Notes: generated by a model from the letters alone, not told the origin. DNA of 64,000 nt from Adineta vaga (GCA_021613535.1 CP075492.1:17546001-17610000), one strand, 5' to 3'; positions 42,800 through 54,870 are shown, counted from the first letter of the stretch. Numbers and translations: made by a program.

Positions 42800-43315
42800 G
42801 ATCTCCAAGTTATATAGAATGCTTATCAGAATGCTTTAATACCTGGTTAAAAGAAAAACATGATCAAACTAGACCAATTTTATTACTAGCTACTTATTCT
42901 AAACTTTTCGAAAAAATTCTCCTGCAGACAATTAGGAACTGGACCGAAGGTAACAAATTAGTACCACATGAACAGTCTGAATTCCACCCAAAATGTCCTA
43001 GAAGCGCATTCAGCTCATATTTTTGCCGATAATCTAACTGTATTCATTAAACCACCAATAATGAGGAATCTACATCCTTTGACTCAGTATCTTGAGAAAG
43101 GAAGTACAAGAATTTGCGACGAAATATATAGATACTCGAGGAAATGGAAGCAACCTAGAAGTCCAATAATCAACGTGATGAGGAACAACAAAAAAATATA
43201 TGTAATAAAAGAGTTCAAGTATCTAGGATTCTCATGGATAGATAAACGTTTCCTAAAAGCAGCAATCGACAGATGTTCGGAAAGCATACAAAGATCACTA
43301 GGAAAAATGAAGTGA
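42800..43315 (+). mobile_element. Non-LTR retrotransposon (LINE-like) reverse transcriptase fragment
   Basis: First block (42800-43000): FNTWLKEKHDQTRPILLL followed by ATYSKLFEKILLQTIRNW, NKLVPHEQSEFHP. This matches the RPIxLLxxxSKxxExxL...LP..QxGF region of LINE reverse transcriptases. Second block, after a deletion: AHIFADNLTVFIKPP, GTRICDEIYRYSRKWKQP, then VIKEFKYLGFSWIDK. This matches the F/Y-A-D-D palm motif and the EFKYLG strand of the thumb region. About 80-100 residues between the blocks are missing and the second catalytic Asp is Asn (FADN). No endonuclease and no 5' or 3' ends are recognised. It is a dead fragment. Confidence 0.75.
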
Positions 43316-44422
43316 ATGTGTTTTGTTGAGTCGTAAAAAGAGAAAAAGAGAATGCTTGTGTTCTTCAGTGAACCCTTATTTGCTCACATTTCTTTTCATT
43401 TTCCTTTTGTTCTTTTTTCTTTCATCCTTTTTTTTCGTTTCTTTTTTTCTCTCTTCCCTATATAACAATTAAAACAAGGGCAATTAAAAAAAATCGCTCA
43501 AATAGTAAAAATTGATAGTAAAAGTGTACTGAAAATATTTTTCTCTGGATAATAATTGTATACTTCAACAAACACCTTACACATTTTCATAATGCCAATT
43601 GCAAGAAGAACACCATTGGCTAAACTATATTGACAAAAATTAATTCGAGAATATTTAGAACTTCATTAAGAAAATCTCCAGTTTCGCAAAGGAAAGCCGC
43701 GACTGAAAGGGTTAAACATACTTGGTATAGTCTATTAGTAATGATCGAAATACGACGTACGAATGCGTTGAGTCTTCGATGTTGACACTCACTTATTCAT
43801 TTATGCACGTTTGTTGAAAGAAAAACGCGAGAGCGAAAAGAATTGTGAAAAAAGAAAATTCGATTGACAACGGTCGCAATTGACGACGAGAGTGGCATTA
43901 ATCGTATGCAAATGTGTCACATGAAAAACACTCTTGCATAGCCTTCATTTTTCGTTTGAAGAATAGTCATATAACAACGAATATTCACATTGTTATACTT
44001 CCGTTGTTATGAAAAGATGATGTTGTTGGAGAACGGCAGCAATTAGAAACAAATGTAGCAGTATAGTTAGTTACCAGTCGATTCTTTCATCTCTCTGGTT
44101 TGGAATTTAAAATAGTGTTGTTCTTGGATGCAGTGGTGACTATGACTCAACGGTGTCCATGTGCATCAATCAAATCATATAGTGACGTCTTTGTCTTAAC
44201 TTATGAGTAGTGTAGAAATCGTTAACTCGATTCGAGTATTAAACTTATATATACAGAAGGCGAAGCTTCGAGTTTTAAACTTTTCAACCTCCACATTTTC
44301 CTCCTTGCCTTCAAACACCCACACCCACACCCACACCCTTTTGTTCCATTATAATTGTAGAAAGGAAAATGTGAAACTATTTTGAATACATTTTTAGATA
44401 ACTAATTCTAATTGAGAATAAA
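43316..44422. other. 1.1-kb interval upstream of the fused prenyltransferase gene
   Basis: A polypyrimidine stretch (~43380-43460) is probably the tail side of the retrotransposon fragment. A C-rich telomere-like half element lies at 44315-44340, about 85 nt before the start codon. No other gene is seen. Confidence 0.45.
44315..44340. repeat. C-rich telomere-like half element
   Basis: Four CACCCA units ending CACCCTT. It lies directly in the 5' flank of the fused isoprenoid-synthase gene and has no G-rich partner. Confidence 0.65.
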
Positions 44423-47400
44423 ATGTCATCGATTGATCAAGCATTAACAAATAATAATCAACAAGATCGTGTTATAAAGTATATTCTTGGGAAATTAGAA
44501 TCTTATGCACATAAGTCTCATTTATGGCAAATAGTTCATGCATCACATATTCGTCGAAGTCTTTTAAGAAAATCACGTCATATATCAAAACTTTATTCAG
44601 TATCAGAAGATTTTGTTCGTCAATGTATAATTCAACTTCTTACTGATGTTGATCAATGTGTAACACACCTTTATCGATTAATTTGTTCAGAACATTTTGA
44701 TGACTTAATAACTGTATTTAAACATAGTGATAAAATCAATAATGCTTGGCATGTGATGCAAGTAGAACGTGCTCGACAAATCTTTTCAGTCAATTTAAAT
44801 GATCAACAAATAACTGATAGTGAACTTTTACAAAATTATTATCAATATATTGAAAAAAAATTTACATCTAAATATAATCAATTAAATGGAAATTGTTCAA
44901 GAAAATGTCGAGATATTCCATTTGATTTAAATTTAACTTATTCACAAGCTGAACATACTGCCAAAAATTACTTAAAAAATCATTTTAAGAAATATCACGA
45001 GAGACAAATACCAAATATTGATTTAATTGATGAAATGATTAAATTAGGTAAGAGAAAATTATTTCAATATATAGATGAAATATTATGAATTTGATAATAG
45101 GATTAAATGATATGAAAAAAATTCCATGTCACAATGATTTTCAAAATAGAAATAGTTTCATTGGAAGAATATCAATATTTCATAAAGCAAAAGAAGCTTA
45201 TCAATGTCTTTTAGAAAGTACATCGAATGATTTTATGTTACTTCGTTTTGGAAGAATTTTATCTCGAGATGAATCAAAAACAACAACATTACTTAATAAA
45301 AATTTCTGTTATTTTTTACATTTATTTATTAAATCATTATTAATTTTATTTACATCAATAACATCAAATGCAAAAGAAAATATTATCTATTCGATACCAA
45401 AAATAGTTCCACTTTTTTTTTCTGATGATGATCCATCAATAATTAAATTAAATTATGATTTATTGTCACCTGAATCAAATATCGATCAATGGACATGGTT
45501 AATTGAACAATGGAGAAATGCTTTAAGAACATTACCATTTCTTTTAACAAAATCTGGTGCATTTAGTCGTCTTGTTCGAACAACAATTGGAATTGGTCTT
45601 ATTTATTTAGGCAAATCTGCTGAAACAATTATTTCAACAGATCATTCAACTATAAATGTTGATACAATGAATGAAAAATTATTTCTTTCACTTCAAATAG
45701 GATTTTATTTTGGTATTGCTTATGCATTTGTTGATTGTTTTCAAGATAATATTAATGATTTTGATAAAAAATCATTTTCTAGTTTTATTCCTTTAAATAC
45801 ACAAGATAATCAAATAATCAATAATACAAATGATATTATTGATCAATGGTTATTAACAATGGAAAATATTTTATGTGGAGAAGAATTCGATCGAAATATT
45901 TTACCAAACACACCATTTACAACAATGCTTATTGATTCATTTGAAAATCTTGTTATTTTAACACAATTAATAGATACAAATTTTGAATCTCTCAATGAAT
46001 TAGTTCTTCTCTTACGTTCTCAACGTTTAGATCATAAATCTTTTCAACAACAATATGATAATGAACAACTTTATCTCGGTTTGTTTAAATTGATTTATTT
46101 CTCAAATAAGATAAATTCTTTTTCTTTTAAAAATAATTTAGGTAGTATATTAAAATCACATTATACATATACATGTTCAACATATCTTGGTCAAATGCAT
46201 TCAGCACGTGTAGATAATGATCGAATATGGTTAATACCATTTCTTGGTCAATTAACAGATGATTGTCGAGATTTTAATGATGATCAAAGATCATTATCAG
46301 TCACTCCATTTACATATTATGCTTATTTAATTAAAAATAGAGATTCTCAAGTAAATTATTTAATCAATCCATTTCTAATGTATTTAAATATATGTTGTGA
46401 TATTTATTTATCAAGTAATCGAGATAGACGAACTGGATCATTTCTTGGTCGTCGTATATCTCGTTCATTACATTCTATTGAAATAAGTAAAGATGAGAAA
46501 GCTTTGAAAGAATTTCTTCAAATATTTTGTTCAGTTAATTTTATTTTATTTAATTATTGTTTTCAAAAATTACGAAAACACTTTTCATTAATTACTGATC
46601 CTGAAAAATCATTTTTTCGATCTCTTGATTTAGTATCTTTAAAATATAGTCAAACAAATAGAAAATTAGAAACATTTATTTTTGAAAATCATTCTAAATT
46701 AGAAAATGCTTTACAAATCGATTCATTAGATTCAACACAACAAATTTATCATGAAGACGAATTATTAATAACAGCTATGAATTATAGTGTACAAGCTGGA
46801 GGAAAAAGATTACGAATGTTATTAGTATTAATGATTGCTGATTTATATCAAATTGAATTTGATAGAATATTACCATTAGCTTGTGGAATTGAATATTTAC
46901 ATACATCATCATTAATATTTGATGATTTACCTGCACAAGATAATAGTGATTTAAGACGTGGAAGAAAAACACTTCATAAAACAACAATTGATAATGATAT
47001 TCCCGAAAATTTATCTGAAGGTCGTGCACAATTAGCAGGTGTTGATTTAATTGCTATCAGCATAAATGTTATTAATAATGGCCTTAAAAAACAAGGTTTT
47101 TCAGCTGAAAGAATCAATCAAGTTATTGGAGAAATATCTTTATTAATGCATGGTCTTTGTATTGGTCAAATGATGGATTTACGTGCGGCACGTCTTGGCC
47201 TTCATCTCAATGCAAATTCAGAACAAATTGATCAACTTGATCGAATAGCTTGGTTAAAAACTGGAAAAACTATTGAAGCTGTTTTAGTTACACCAGCTAT
47301 TCTTTCTACACGTTCATCTGAACAATTGTTTGAAGAATTACCTCGTCTTAGAGAATTAAGTCGTCTTATGGGAATTCTTTTTCAAATGCGTGATGATTTG

Positions 47401-47616
47401 TTAGATATCGAAGATAATGAATATGTTGGAAAACCAAAATCAATCGATACAATTAATCATACAGTTACTTATGTTTCACTTCTTGGTCATGAACAAACAA
47501 AAATTCGTTTACAATCTTTTCTCAATCAAACTTTACAACTTGTTGATGATTGTTGGCCAGCTGATGCGGAAACTATCAAAGATGTTGTTAGATATATTGT
47601 TTCTAGAAAAAATTAA
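44423..47616 (+). CDS. Fused class I cyclase-like domain plus polyprenyl diphosphate synthase, 1046 aa
   Basis: Exons 44423..45047 and 45101..47616 are joined by a 53-nt intron (GTAAGA to GATAATAG). Without the splice the two frames merely overlap at ATGA. The N-terminal ~700 residues align by motif order with the divergent 461-residue gene: a membrane-free helical region, DCFQD (~420-424) where the neighbour has DDFVD, and LTDDCRDF (~594-600) where the neighbour has LVDDLQDV. The C-terminal ~290 residues are a complete trans-polyprenyl synthase: GGKRLR (~775-780), FDDLPAQDNSDLRRGR (first Asp-rich motif), KTGK, then FQMRDDLLDIED (second motif, ~973-977). The DDxxxxD spacing of the first motif is the bacterial type. 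Such a prenyltransferase would build C15-C20 or longer prenyl diphosphates, and the attached class I domain could consume them, as in bifunctional fungal terpene synthases. The product is unknown. Confidence 0.7.
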
Positions 47617-48076
47617 ATTGTTTTTTCTTTATTTTATTCATTTTGAATATGTTTTATTTTGTGAAAAATAAAATATATGGATTAGATAGATGAGACAATA
47701 TTTTATATTGTGACAAACATACGTACATACAAAGTTTTTTTTTCTTCATATGAGCCTCCTTTCAGTCGAGGGAACTTTCGGTTGCATATATTCAGTGGTA
47801 GAGCCTCCAAAATTCTTTTGGTCTATCATAGGAAGTACAAGTTTTCCCCTATTGGGTGTAAATTGTTTTTTGAATGATTATTTTTCTGAGAAGTAGGAAT
47901 TCTTTCACGGCGATGAAGAAAAACAAACAATACTTCTTTTTCAATTTTAATCTTTCATACGCATAACAAAAATTACAGGTGAATGTAGAAGTAGTTGGTG
48001 AAATAGACACATTTTCGATTCGTTGTTTTTTCGAAGAAAAACATGATTTAATACTCGAAATCTACAACATTGATCT
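47617..48076. other. Intergenic interval with a short dispersed repeat
   Basis: 47711-47772 resembles 11204-11267 (GACAAAC/GACACAAAC, ACATACAA, TTTTTTTTC, TCATATGA, CCTCCTT, CAGTCGAGGGA). The rest is the 3' flank of two convergent genes. Confidence 0.5.
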
Positions 48077-48136
48077 GGGTGAGGGTATGGATGTGTGTTC
48101 AACATACTATTAATCACGTATATCTACACCCACCCT
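48077..48136. repeat. Telomere-like palindromic element abutting a stop codon
   Basis: GGGTGAGGGTATGGATGTG, a ~28-nt spacer, then CTACACCCACCCT. On the minus strand the kinase gene ends TCTTAA and the element begins 3-4 nt later, so the hairpin would be the first thing in its 3' UTR. Confidence 0.7.
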
Positions 48137-48139
48137 AAA

Positions 48140-50007
48140 TTAAGAACTACTATTTGAAAGAAGAAGAACTTGTCCAGCATGTGTAATATGAATAGCAGTA
48201 GAACGAGATAAATAAAAAGGTTCACCATCCATATGAACAGGCATTGAACGATCTAATTCAATAGTTACTTGATGACATTGAGCTATCCGTTGACCTCGAC
48301 AACCGATATGAATAAAAGCCATTTCAAGTGAATTTACACCTAAAACTTCAATTTTTCTATCAGCAAAACTTTGTTGTTGAAAAATTGTTGATGAATTCTG
48401 ACGATTAGATTGAAATGCTTGATTAAGATGATTGTCATCAGTTGTTTCGGAAGAAATATTATTTGATGTTCTAGCCCAAGGTCGTGCTCCAGATCCATAA
48501 CTTGGAATATTAAGCAAAATAAGTGAATGACAAGATCGAAGTGAATCAGTTAAATCAACTCCATCACAAATTAATTTCATATAAGGAAATAAACTCCATG
48601 ATTTCCATAAAACAAATTCTTTCAAATATTTTCGACTTATATTTATATAAAGAAATTTATTTTTCGTTGGTGAAGTAAATCGAGATGGATTTTGAATTCT
48701 TTGATGATGAAAATCCAGAACAACAGCTGCATCCAATCCAAAACTAAGATAATTTGTAAAATGTGTATTTAAAGGTTGTCGATAATTTAAATAAGACGGT
48801 GGATCTGTTTCGACTACAAATTTTGGTTCTTCTAATAAACATGAACATAATAATCTAGTAGCATTTCGATGTTCATCGTTAATATTTGTTTGTCTTAAGG
48901 ATTCCAAAGATATTTTCCATCGATCAAATGGAACTGGTTGAGCTACTGATGTTTGTAAAAGTGTTTTAAATAGATTTTTCGATTGATAAGTCCATCCCCA
49001 TCCTAATACACGAGCCAAATCATTTCCTGTACCTAAAGGACATATGCTTACAGGAGGATTTTTCAACGATGAATATTTTTCAGCAATTCTACTTAATACC
49101 CATCCAACAGTTCCATCACCACCACATATAAAAATACGAATATTTTCTAAATATTTATACATTTCCAAAATTGAATCTAACATAGCAGAATTTTCTAGAA
49201 GAAAAACTTGTCGAGGATTTAATATTTGAATTAATTGTCGATAAATGACTTGACCTTGTTGACCGCCTGAATATTTGTTTATTAAAATAATAATTGGATT
49301 TAATAATAAAGTATTTTCATTCATATTTAAATTTAATCGAATATAAAAACGTTGAGAAAGATTTTTATCACGATGAATCCAATGAGGACGAATTATTATA
49401 TTTCTTTAATTAATAAAAATATTTTAGATAAATCCTAAAAAAAAATCTCTTTTTCTTTAACATACTTAAATTGACCATAATCACAATTATTTTGATCTTT
49501 TATCATTTGATAACATCTTTCATGACAATATCTTTCACACCATAAACATTTGAAATAATTTGATAATAAATGACTTCTTTTTCTCATTGGCAAATTCGAT
49601 TGATCATCATTTTCATTTGAATCAATTATTTGATTTACTCGATTTTTCTCGATCTTTTTTCTTTGACAATGAAAACAACGTTTTTTCATTGATCTAACAA
49701 TTGACCAATAATGTTCATCGTTTTCATTCTTATCTATTGATAAATTATTATCAATAAATGTTTGACGACAATTATCAATTAAATCTATCGTATTACAATC
49801 CATTAAATGATATTCATGAATTAAAATTAAACAAGAACCACATTGAACATACGAATGATTATTTTCTGATTGAATATTGTTACACGATGAATATGAACAA
49901 AATAAAGATGAAGAAGGCCTTGTAGTTGAATAAGGAAACCAACAATGAGATTTTGGATTAACTTCATCATTCCATTTAACGCCATATTTATAATTAAATA
50001 ATGACAT
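48140..50007 (-). CDS. Diacylglycerol kinase, epsilon-like, 601 aa, two exons
   Basis: Exons 49466..50007 and 48140..49403 are joined by a 62-nt intron; the junction gives CDYGQFKNIIIRPHW, the expected linker. The N-terminus holds two cysteine/histidine-rich C1-type modules: HCWFP, CSYSSC, CGSCLILIHEYHLMDC, then CFHC and CLWCERYCHERCY. The catalytic domain follows: NKYSGG, FICGGDGTVGW (~275; the GGDG ATP-binding motif) and CPLGTGNDLARVLGWG. The accessory domain comes next: YLSFGLDAAVVLDFH, LILLNIPSYGSGARPW, and near the end SMPVHMDGEPFYL. The enzyme phosphorylates diacylglycerol to phosphatidic acid at membranes. There are no EF-hands, PH or SAM domains, and the length is close to that of DGK epsilon (type III). 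It is divergently paired with the VPS13-like gene. Confidence 0.85.
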
Positions 50008-50315
50008 TTTATCTCTATTGAATTATTCGTTGAACTTGATCGAAAAAACTAAACTTACTTTTTCTTCCGATTGTATTATCAATATTTGAAAAAAATGTAT
50101 GATCGATGAAAAAAGAAAAAGAATGGTAAAGAAACGAAAATGTGATCACGATTAAAAACAGCGTGACAATCAAGGTTGAAATATCGAAAGAAATAAAAAT
50201 ACATCATTTTTCTCTGTCCACACAGAATTAAAAGAAAAGAAAAATATTCATTTTGAATCAATTTTTTTTCTTTGTACATTTCATTTTGAGTAAAAAAGAA
50301 ATTTACTTTGGTAAA
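50008..50315. promoter_or_regulatory. 308-bp divergent spacer between DGK and VPS13-like genes
   Basis: The start codons of two genes face away from each other across this AT-rich spacer, which must hold both promoters. No TATA box stands out. Both products act on membrane lipid, so a shared promoter is an attractive but untested idea. Confidence 0.35.
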
Positions 50316-53300
50316 ATGGTACTAAAAAGTGTTGTTCGTTATATAATAAATCGATATTTGAAGAATTATATTGAAGCATTAGATGAAAAAAGAGTTGATT
50401 TTAATTTAAGAAATGGTAAATGAATATTCAACATTGATTAATATTTATCTTCTTTTTTTGTTTTTGTAGGGCATGTTTCTTTAGAAAATCTACATCTAAA
50501 AGCTGAATCATTGGTTTGTATAATGAGTTCATCAAAATTTCGAGAATAATATGTTTATTTATAAACACATTTAGAGTAATTTTAATCTTCCAATATTGGT
50601 TTCAGCAGGTTTTATTGGTTAGTATTGTCTCCTTTTTCTTTTCTTTGAATAATATGAATAAGAAAAAGTTACTTTTTTAGAGAAATTAACATTAACAATT
50701 CCATGGATGCATTTATATACTCAACCAACAAGAATTTTCATTCAAGGTTTATATTTATTAGTTGTGCCAAAAAATGGTAAAGAAAAATTTAGTCAAATTT
50801 GAAATTTGCTTAGATAGAATCGAAACTGATATTTTATAATGAAAAGAAGAAGAAAAAAATCGAAACTAAAGTATTATATCAAACAGAGAGTTCGCTCTAG
50901 AAGTTATCTGATAATGGAGATGCGTATAAAAGAGGAATCAATGATAGGATTTAATTGAACTTTAGTTCGATTGTTTTTTTTTCTTAAAAATTTGTCTTGA
51001 TACTTTTCATTCGATGTTGATGCACATAAAGATGCATATGAAGAGATACAGGATGAGTATAAACGATTCAGTTCCCAAAAAACACGAATCAATTCCATCA
51101 TTGTGAACTATTCGTTTACCTTTACCACAATAGCGTTCAAAAATTATTTTTATAATGTAAAGACTATAAGAACCAAATTTCAGCATCTAACCTTACTCTA
51201 ATGATATTTCCTCGTTTGCAGTTATCCATATATCAAATTTCTTTTTCTTCTTCTTTTCATTATAAAATATCAGTTTTAATTCTGTCCATAACATATCTAC
51301 GTATATATGTTTAGAAATTGATCGCGATTTAAGTGAACATTATGCTAATAAAATGAAAAAAGTACAACGAAAAGTTGATGAATTAAAAACACTTATGTCA
51401 GGTAAGAATGTTTATTTGATCGAAAAATGAATTATTGTTAATTAAGATCTATTTTTAGAAAAGAAAACACTTGAAGAAAAAGATTTAACATTTTTTGAAC
51501 GAATGATATTACAAATTATGCAAAATATTGAAATAATTGTGGAAAATTTTCATCTCTCTTATGAAACACAATCAACATCTAAATTGGGACATCCTTTTTC
51601 TTTTGGTTTTACTTTTCATCGACTTGTCTTAATAGTATTTATCATATTTGTTTTCAATTTAGATTTATTCTTTTTATTTTTTTGTTAAGGGTCAATCTGG
51701 ACCAAAATCAACAAATCAATCAAAAGATAAAATACCAATTATTTATACAGTCTGTTATTTTCATAGACTTTAAAAATGATTTTTTTTCTTTCTTTTATCA
51801 TGGATTTTAGTTAAAAGAACTTTCTTTTCTATCTATGTATTGGAATAGACAATGTCAATCGAGAATACAAATGAATTTTGATACAATTATTGTGAGTTAT
51901 TTAAAAGAATTTCAGTAGATGTCGAATTCGACTGTTTATTTTAACTTGAAAAATAAATTATAAAAACCAGAACAAAAATTCGAAGATAACGTAGGACTAG
52001 ATTTGTTTAATTTAAATTCTTAGAATGATTTAAAATGGAAAGTAGCTAAACCATATCATTATCCTCAATCAAATCAAATGAATTATAGTAAAATTTAATC
52101 AAAATATTCCAAAAAAAAAACGAATTAATAAATTTTTTCTTTGAAATAGTTTTACATCCTGAGAATTTCCAAATGAATTTTCAAGTTCGCATAAACCCCA
52201 ATGAACATAGTTATCAAAGATCATCATATGATGCAGAAATTCTTAGTCAACAATTAACAATGTACATTGATTCACAACAATTCTCTGATTTATTAGATTT
52301 TATTAAATTTCAAAATTATTCAACTCTTTATGGTGTTTATATCGATCATGTTTATATAAATATATTTCTTTGTTTTCTTTTTCTATTATAGAACGATGTC
52401 AAGAATATCGAGATTTGTATTTAAAAGAATTTCTTGGTATTGAATTATTTACATCAGAAGAGACAAAACGGATTGAAGTAAAATATTTTTTTAAATGAAA
52501 ATCTCCGATGTTTTTTTTTGTTGAAGATTCTTCAAAGAAAATTAGATGTTTTCAATTTAGCCAATATTCGTTATAGTGTTGAAACAGAAGTAAATCATAA
52601 TTTTCATATTTAAAAAAAAACGGAAAGATTAAATATTTATTGTAATGATTATCAAAATAGATCAATGAAAATCATTTGGAAGAAACATCAAAACATTCTT
52701 CAAAGAATTTGTCTCGTTGGTATTGGTGGAAAAAAAGAAAAAGTTCTTCTTTCAATGGTTGAGATTAAAAATATTTATTTCATTTATAAGCTTTTTTGCT
52801 TTATTAAGAACATCGACAAACATCGAAAATTACGGTTGAAACATTAGTTGATGATGCTATTCGATATTATATAGAAGATGTATGAGAAATTTGGATGAAA
52901 ATAATTATTAAATAATTATTTACTTTTAGTTACCAAATATTGATATTCAAATTCGAATAGAAAATGTTGATCTTTATTTAATTTCACCTTTGGAATATGT
53001 TTCATCTGTATTGAATAATCGAATGGTAAAGAATCGTGAAATAATTACTCATGTTAATATCAAAGAAACACGTTTAAATATTCAAAAACGATCGATTTCA
53101 TCGAATACTTTGTAAATTTATTGAAAATATTTTCTTTTTTTTTAAATCGAATTATTGAATTTAAAGATTTAATTGTGATCTTGGCAATGTTTATTTATAT
53201 GCAATTGAGTCAGAACGAAATGAAAAACGATTATTAGTTAAATCACTAAATAATCACAATGAAAATTCAATGGTTCATCTTGAACTTGAATTTTATCCAA

Positions 53301-54870
53301 ATAATTCGATTAACGTTGACTATCGTTTTCAATGGATATTTCAACCTATTCAAATTATTTATGATGCGGTAAATGATTATTTCATAAAGAAATAATTTGT
53401 TTTCATTTTATATAAAATATTTATTGTTATTTAGACTATGTTCAATCATATAGTAGAATGTTTTGATACAAATTCAAATCCAAATTATATTCAATATTTC
53501 AAGTTAGTCGAGTTTTGAATATTGAAAATTTATTTTATTGATTTATATAGAATAAAAGAACGTCATTTATCTGAAATGGAAAAAGATTTATGTCGAACAA
53601 AAATTTTTGATATGTTTATTCAATTTAAAGAAGTTTCTATCGAATTTCCTCAATATGGATATGATCACAAGTAATTCGATCAAATTTATAGTTAGTGGTG
53701 GAACCAGGAGTTTTCAGTAGTGTCAAATTTGAAAGTTGAATAGGAAAATACTAATTTTGATCACAATTTGTGTCCAATATCCTTGCCCATAAGTTTCAAC
53801 TGAGATCTAATATATCAAAAAAAACTCCTGATTACACCACTATTTATATTTCTTAATATTAAAAGAATTTATTTAAAGAAATAATTCGAAAATTCAACTT
53901 CATTTTGACAATTGGTTATTAAAATCTTGTTTAGATAAGAATCAATTGAATCATCAGGTGAAATTTTTTATTATTCAAATATGAATAAATCAATCAATTA
54001 ATCAATGTATTTAAGGATAAATCAAATGAAAAAAGATTTTATATGAAATATGAAATTAAATTAAATGGAATATCATTGATATATATTGAAAAAGGTTTTT
54101 TATTAATTTAATTGATAAAAGTTTTTTTTTGTCATTTCAATTTATAGATAAAAACAAGTTGATTTTAATCGAAAGAATTCCATTAATTAATATAGACTTT
54201 TATAAATGTATTTATGATAATGATTTTCATCTATTTAAGTAAGTTTGTTTTATTTTAAAATATTTATTTTTCTTCAATTTAATAGATTAGTTGGAAAATT
54301 GATGTTCGAATAAATCAAATTGAAAAGATTGAAATTTCAAGTAAATCTTTGGAAATAGTTCGAAATCATTTTCAATCAATAAAATCTCTTCATCCAACAA
54401 TATCAGAACTTTTATCAAGAATTAATCTTTATTGTGAGAAAATAAATCACTTATCATGGAAATTCTCATCATTATTTTTTCTTCTTTTAGTCGGAATATT
54501 TTTTGATAATACAAGTTGGACATTAGATGTATCCTCGAATCTATGTCAATTTCTTATTCCTCTTAATTCATTAGTTTCAATTGAAACAGGTTTAGTTTAT
54601 CTTTAAAACCTTTTTTAATTATTATTAAAATGTTTTCAAAATAAATTAGATTTTTCTTTATCAATTATTCGACAACGAACATCGATTAATAAAGCTATTT
54701 GTGTATTGAAACATTTAACAATTGTGTCTCAACCTTCTATCAAGTAAAACTTTGTTTTTTATCAATAGATTTCATTAAGAAAATTTTTCTTTAATTAATT
54801 TTCAGCTGGTCGTATTCATTGTTTAAAAAAGATCAAATTCAATTAATTTATCTTGAAAATGGTCAATAAA
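50316..54870 (+). CDS. VPS13-like lipid-transfer protein, N-terminal part, many short introns
   Basis: Exon 1 (50316..50418) begins MVLKSVVRYIINRYLKNYIE, the chorein/VPS13 N-terminal signature. Successive exons read NGHVSLENLHLKAESL, NLPILVSAGFI, KLTLTIPWMHLYTQPTRIFI, GLYLLVVPKN, then EIDRDLSEHYANKMKK and RMILQIMQNIEIIVENFHLSYE with PFSFGFTF. Later exons include LSFLSMYWNRQC, AEILSQQLTMYIDSQQF, LVDDAIRYYIED and QIRIENVDLYLI. All are VPS13 landmarks in order. I count about 20 exons separated by ~45-100 nt introns; exact borders need RNA. VPS13 proteins are >3000-residue bridges that carry lipids between organelles; this one ends after ~850 residues (LFKKDQIQLIYLENGQ) shortly before a telomere-like element, so it is a truncated or shortened paralogue. 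Two introns carry MITE-like insertions. Confidence 0.6.
50811..51287. mobile_element. Inverted-repeat (MITE-like) element in an intron, ~477 bp
   Basis: The left end contains AACTGATATTTTATAATGAA followed by AAGAAGAAGAAAAA. The reverse complement of the right end contains the same words without a mismatch over ~35 bp, and weaker similarity flanks them (GATAGAATCGA versus GGACAGAATTAA). The interior has no transposase frame. It lies in the long intron between the GLYLLVVPKN and EIDRDLSEHY exons of the VPS13-like gene, explaining why this intron is ~10 times longer than its neighbours. Confidence 0.65.
53693..53842. mobile_element. hAT-like MITE, 150 bp, in an intron of the VPS13-like gene
   Basis: The ends TAGTGGTGGAACCAGGAGTT and AACTCCTGATTACACCACTA are terminal inverted repeats (about 19 of 22 bp pair). 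The flanking octamers TTTATAGT (53685-53692) and TTTATATT (53843-53850) match at 7 of 8 positions, as expected for an 8-bp target duplication. There is no coding capacity. Confidence 0.7.

Noticed and set aside
45048-45100. ATGA overlap of two long frames, as in a translationally coupled operon
   Set aside because: A 53-nt GT-AG intron covers the overlap exactly and joins the frames in phase, which fits the other micro-introns in the window.
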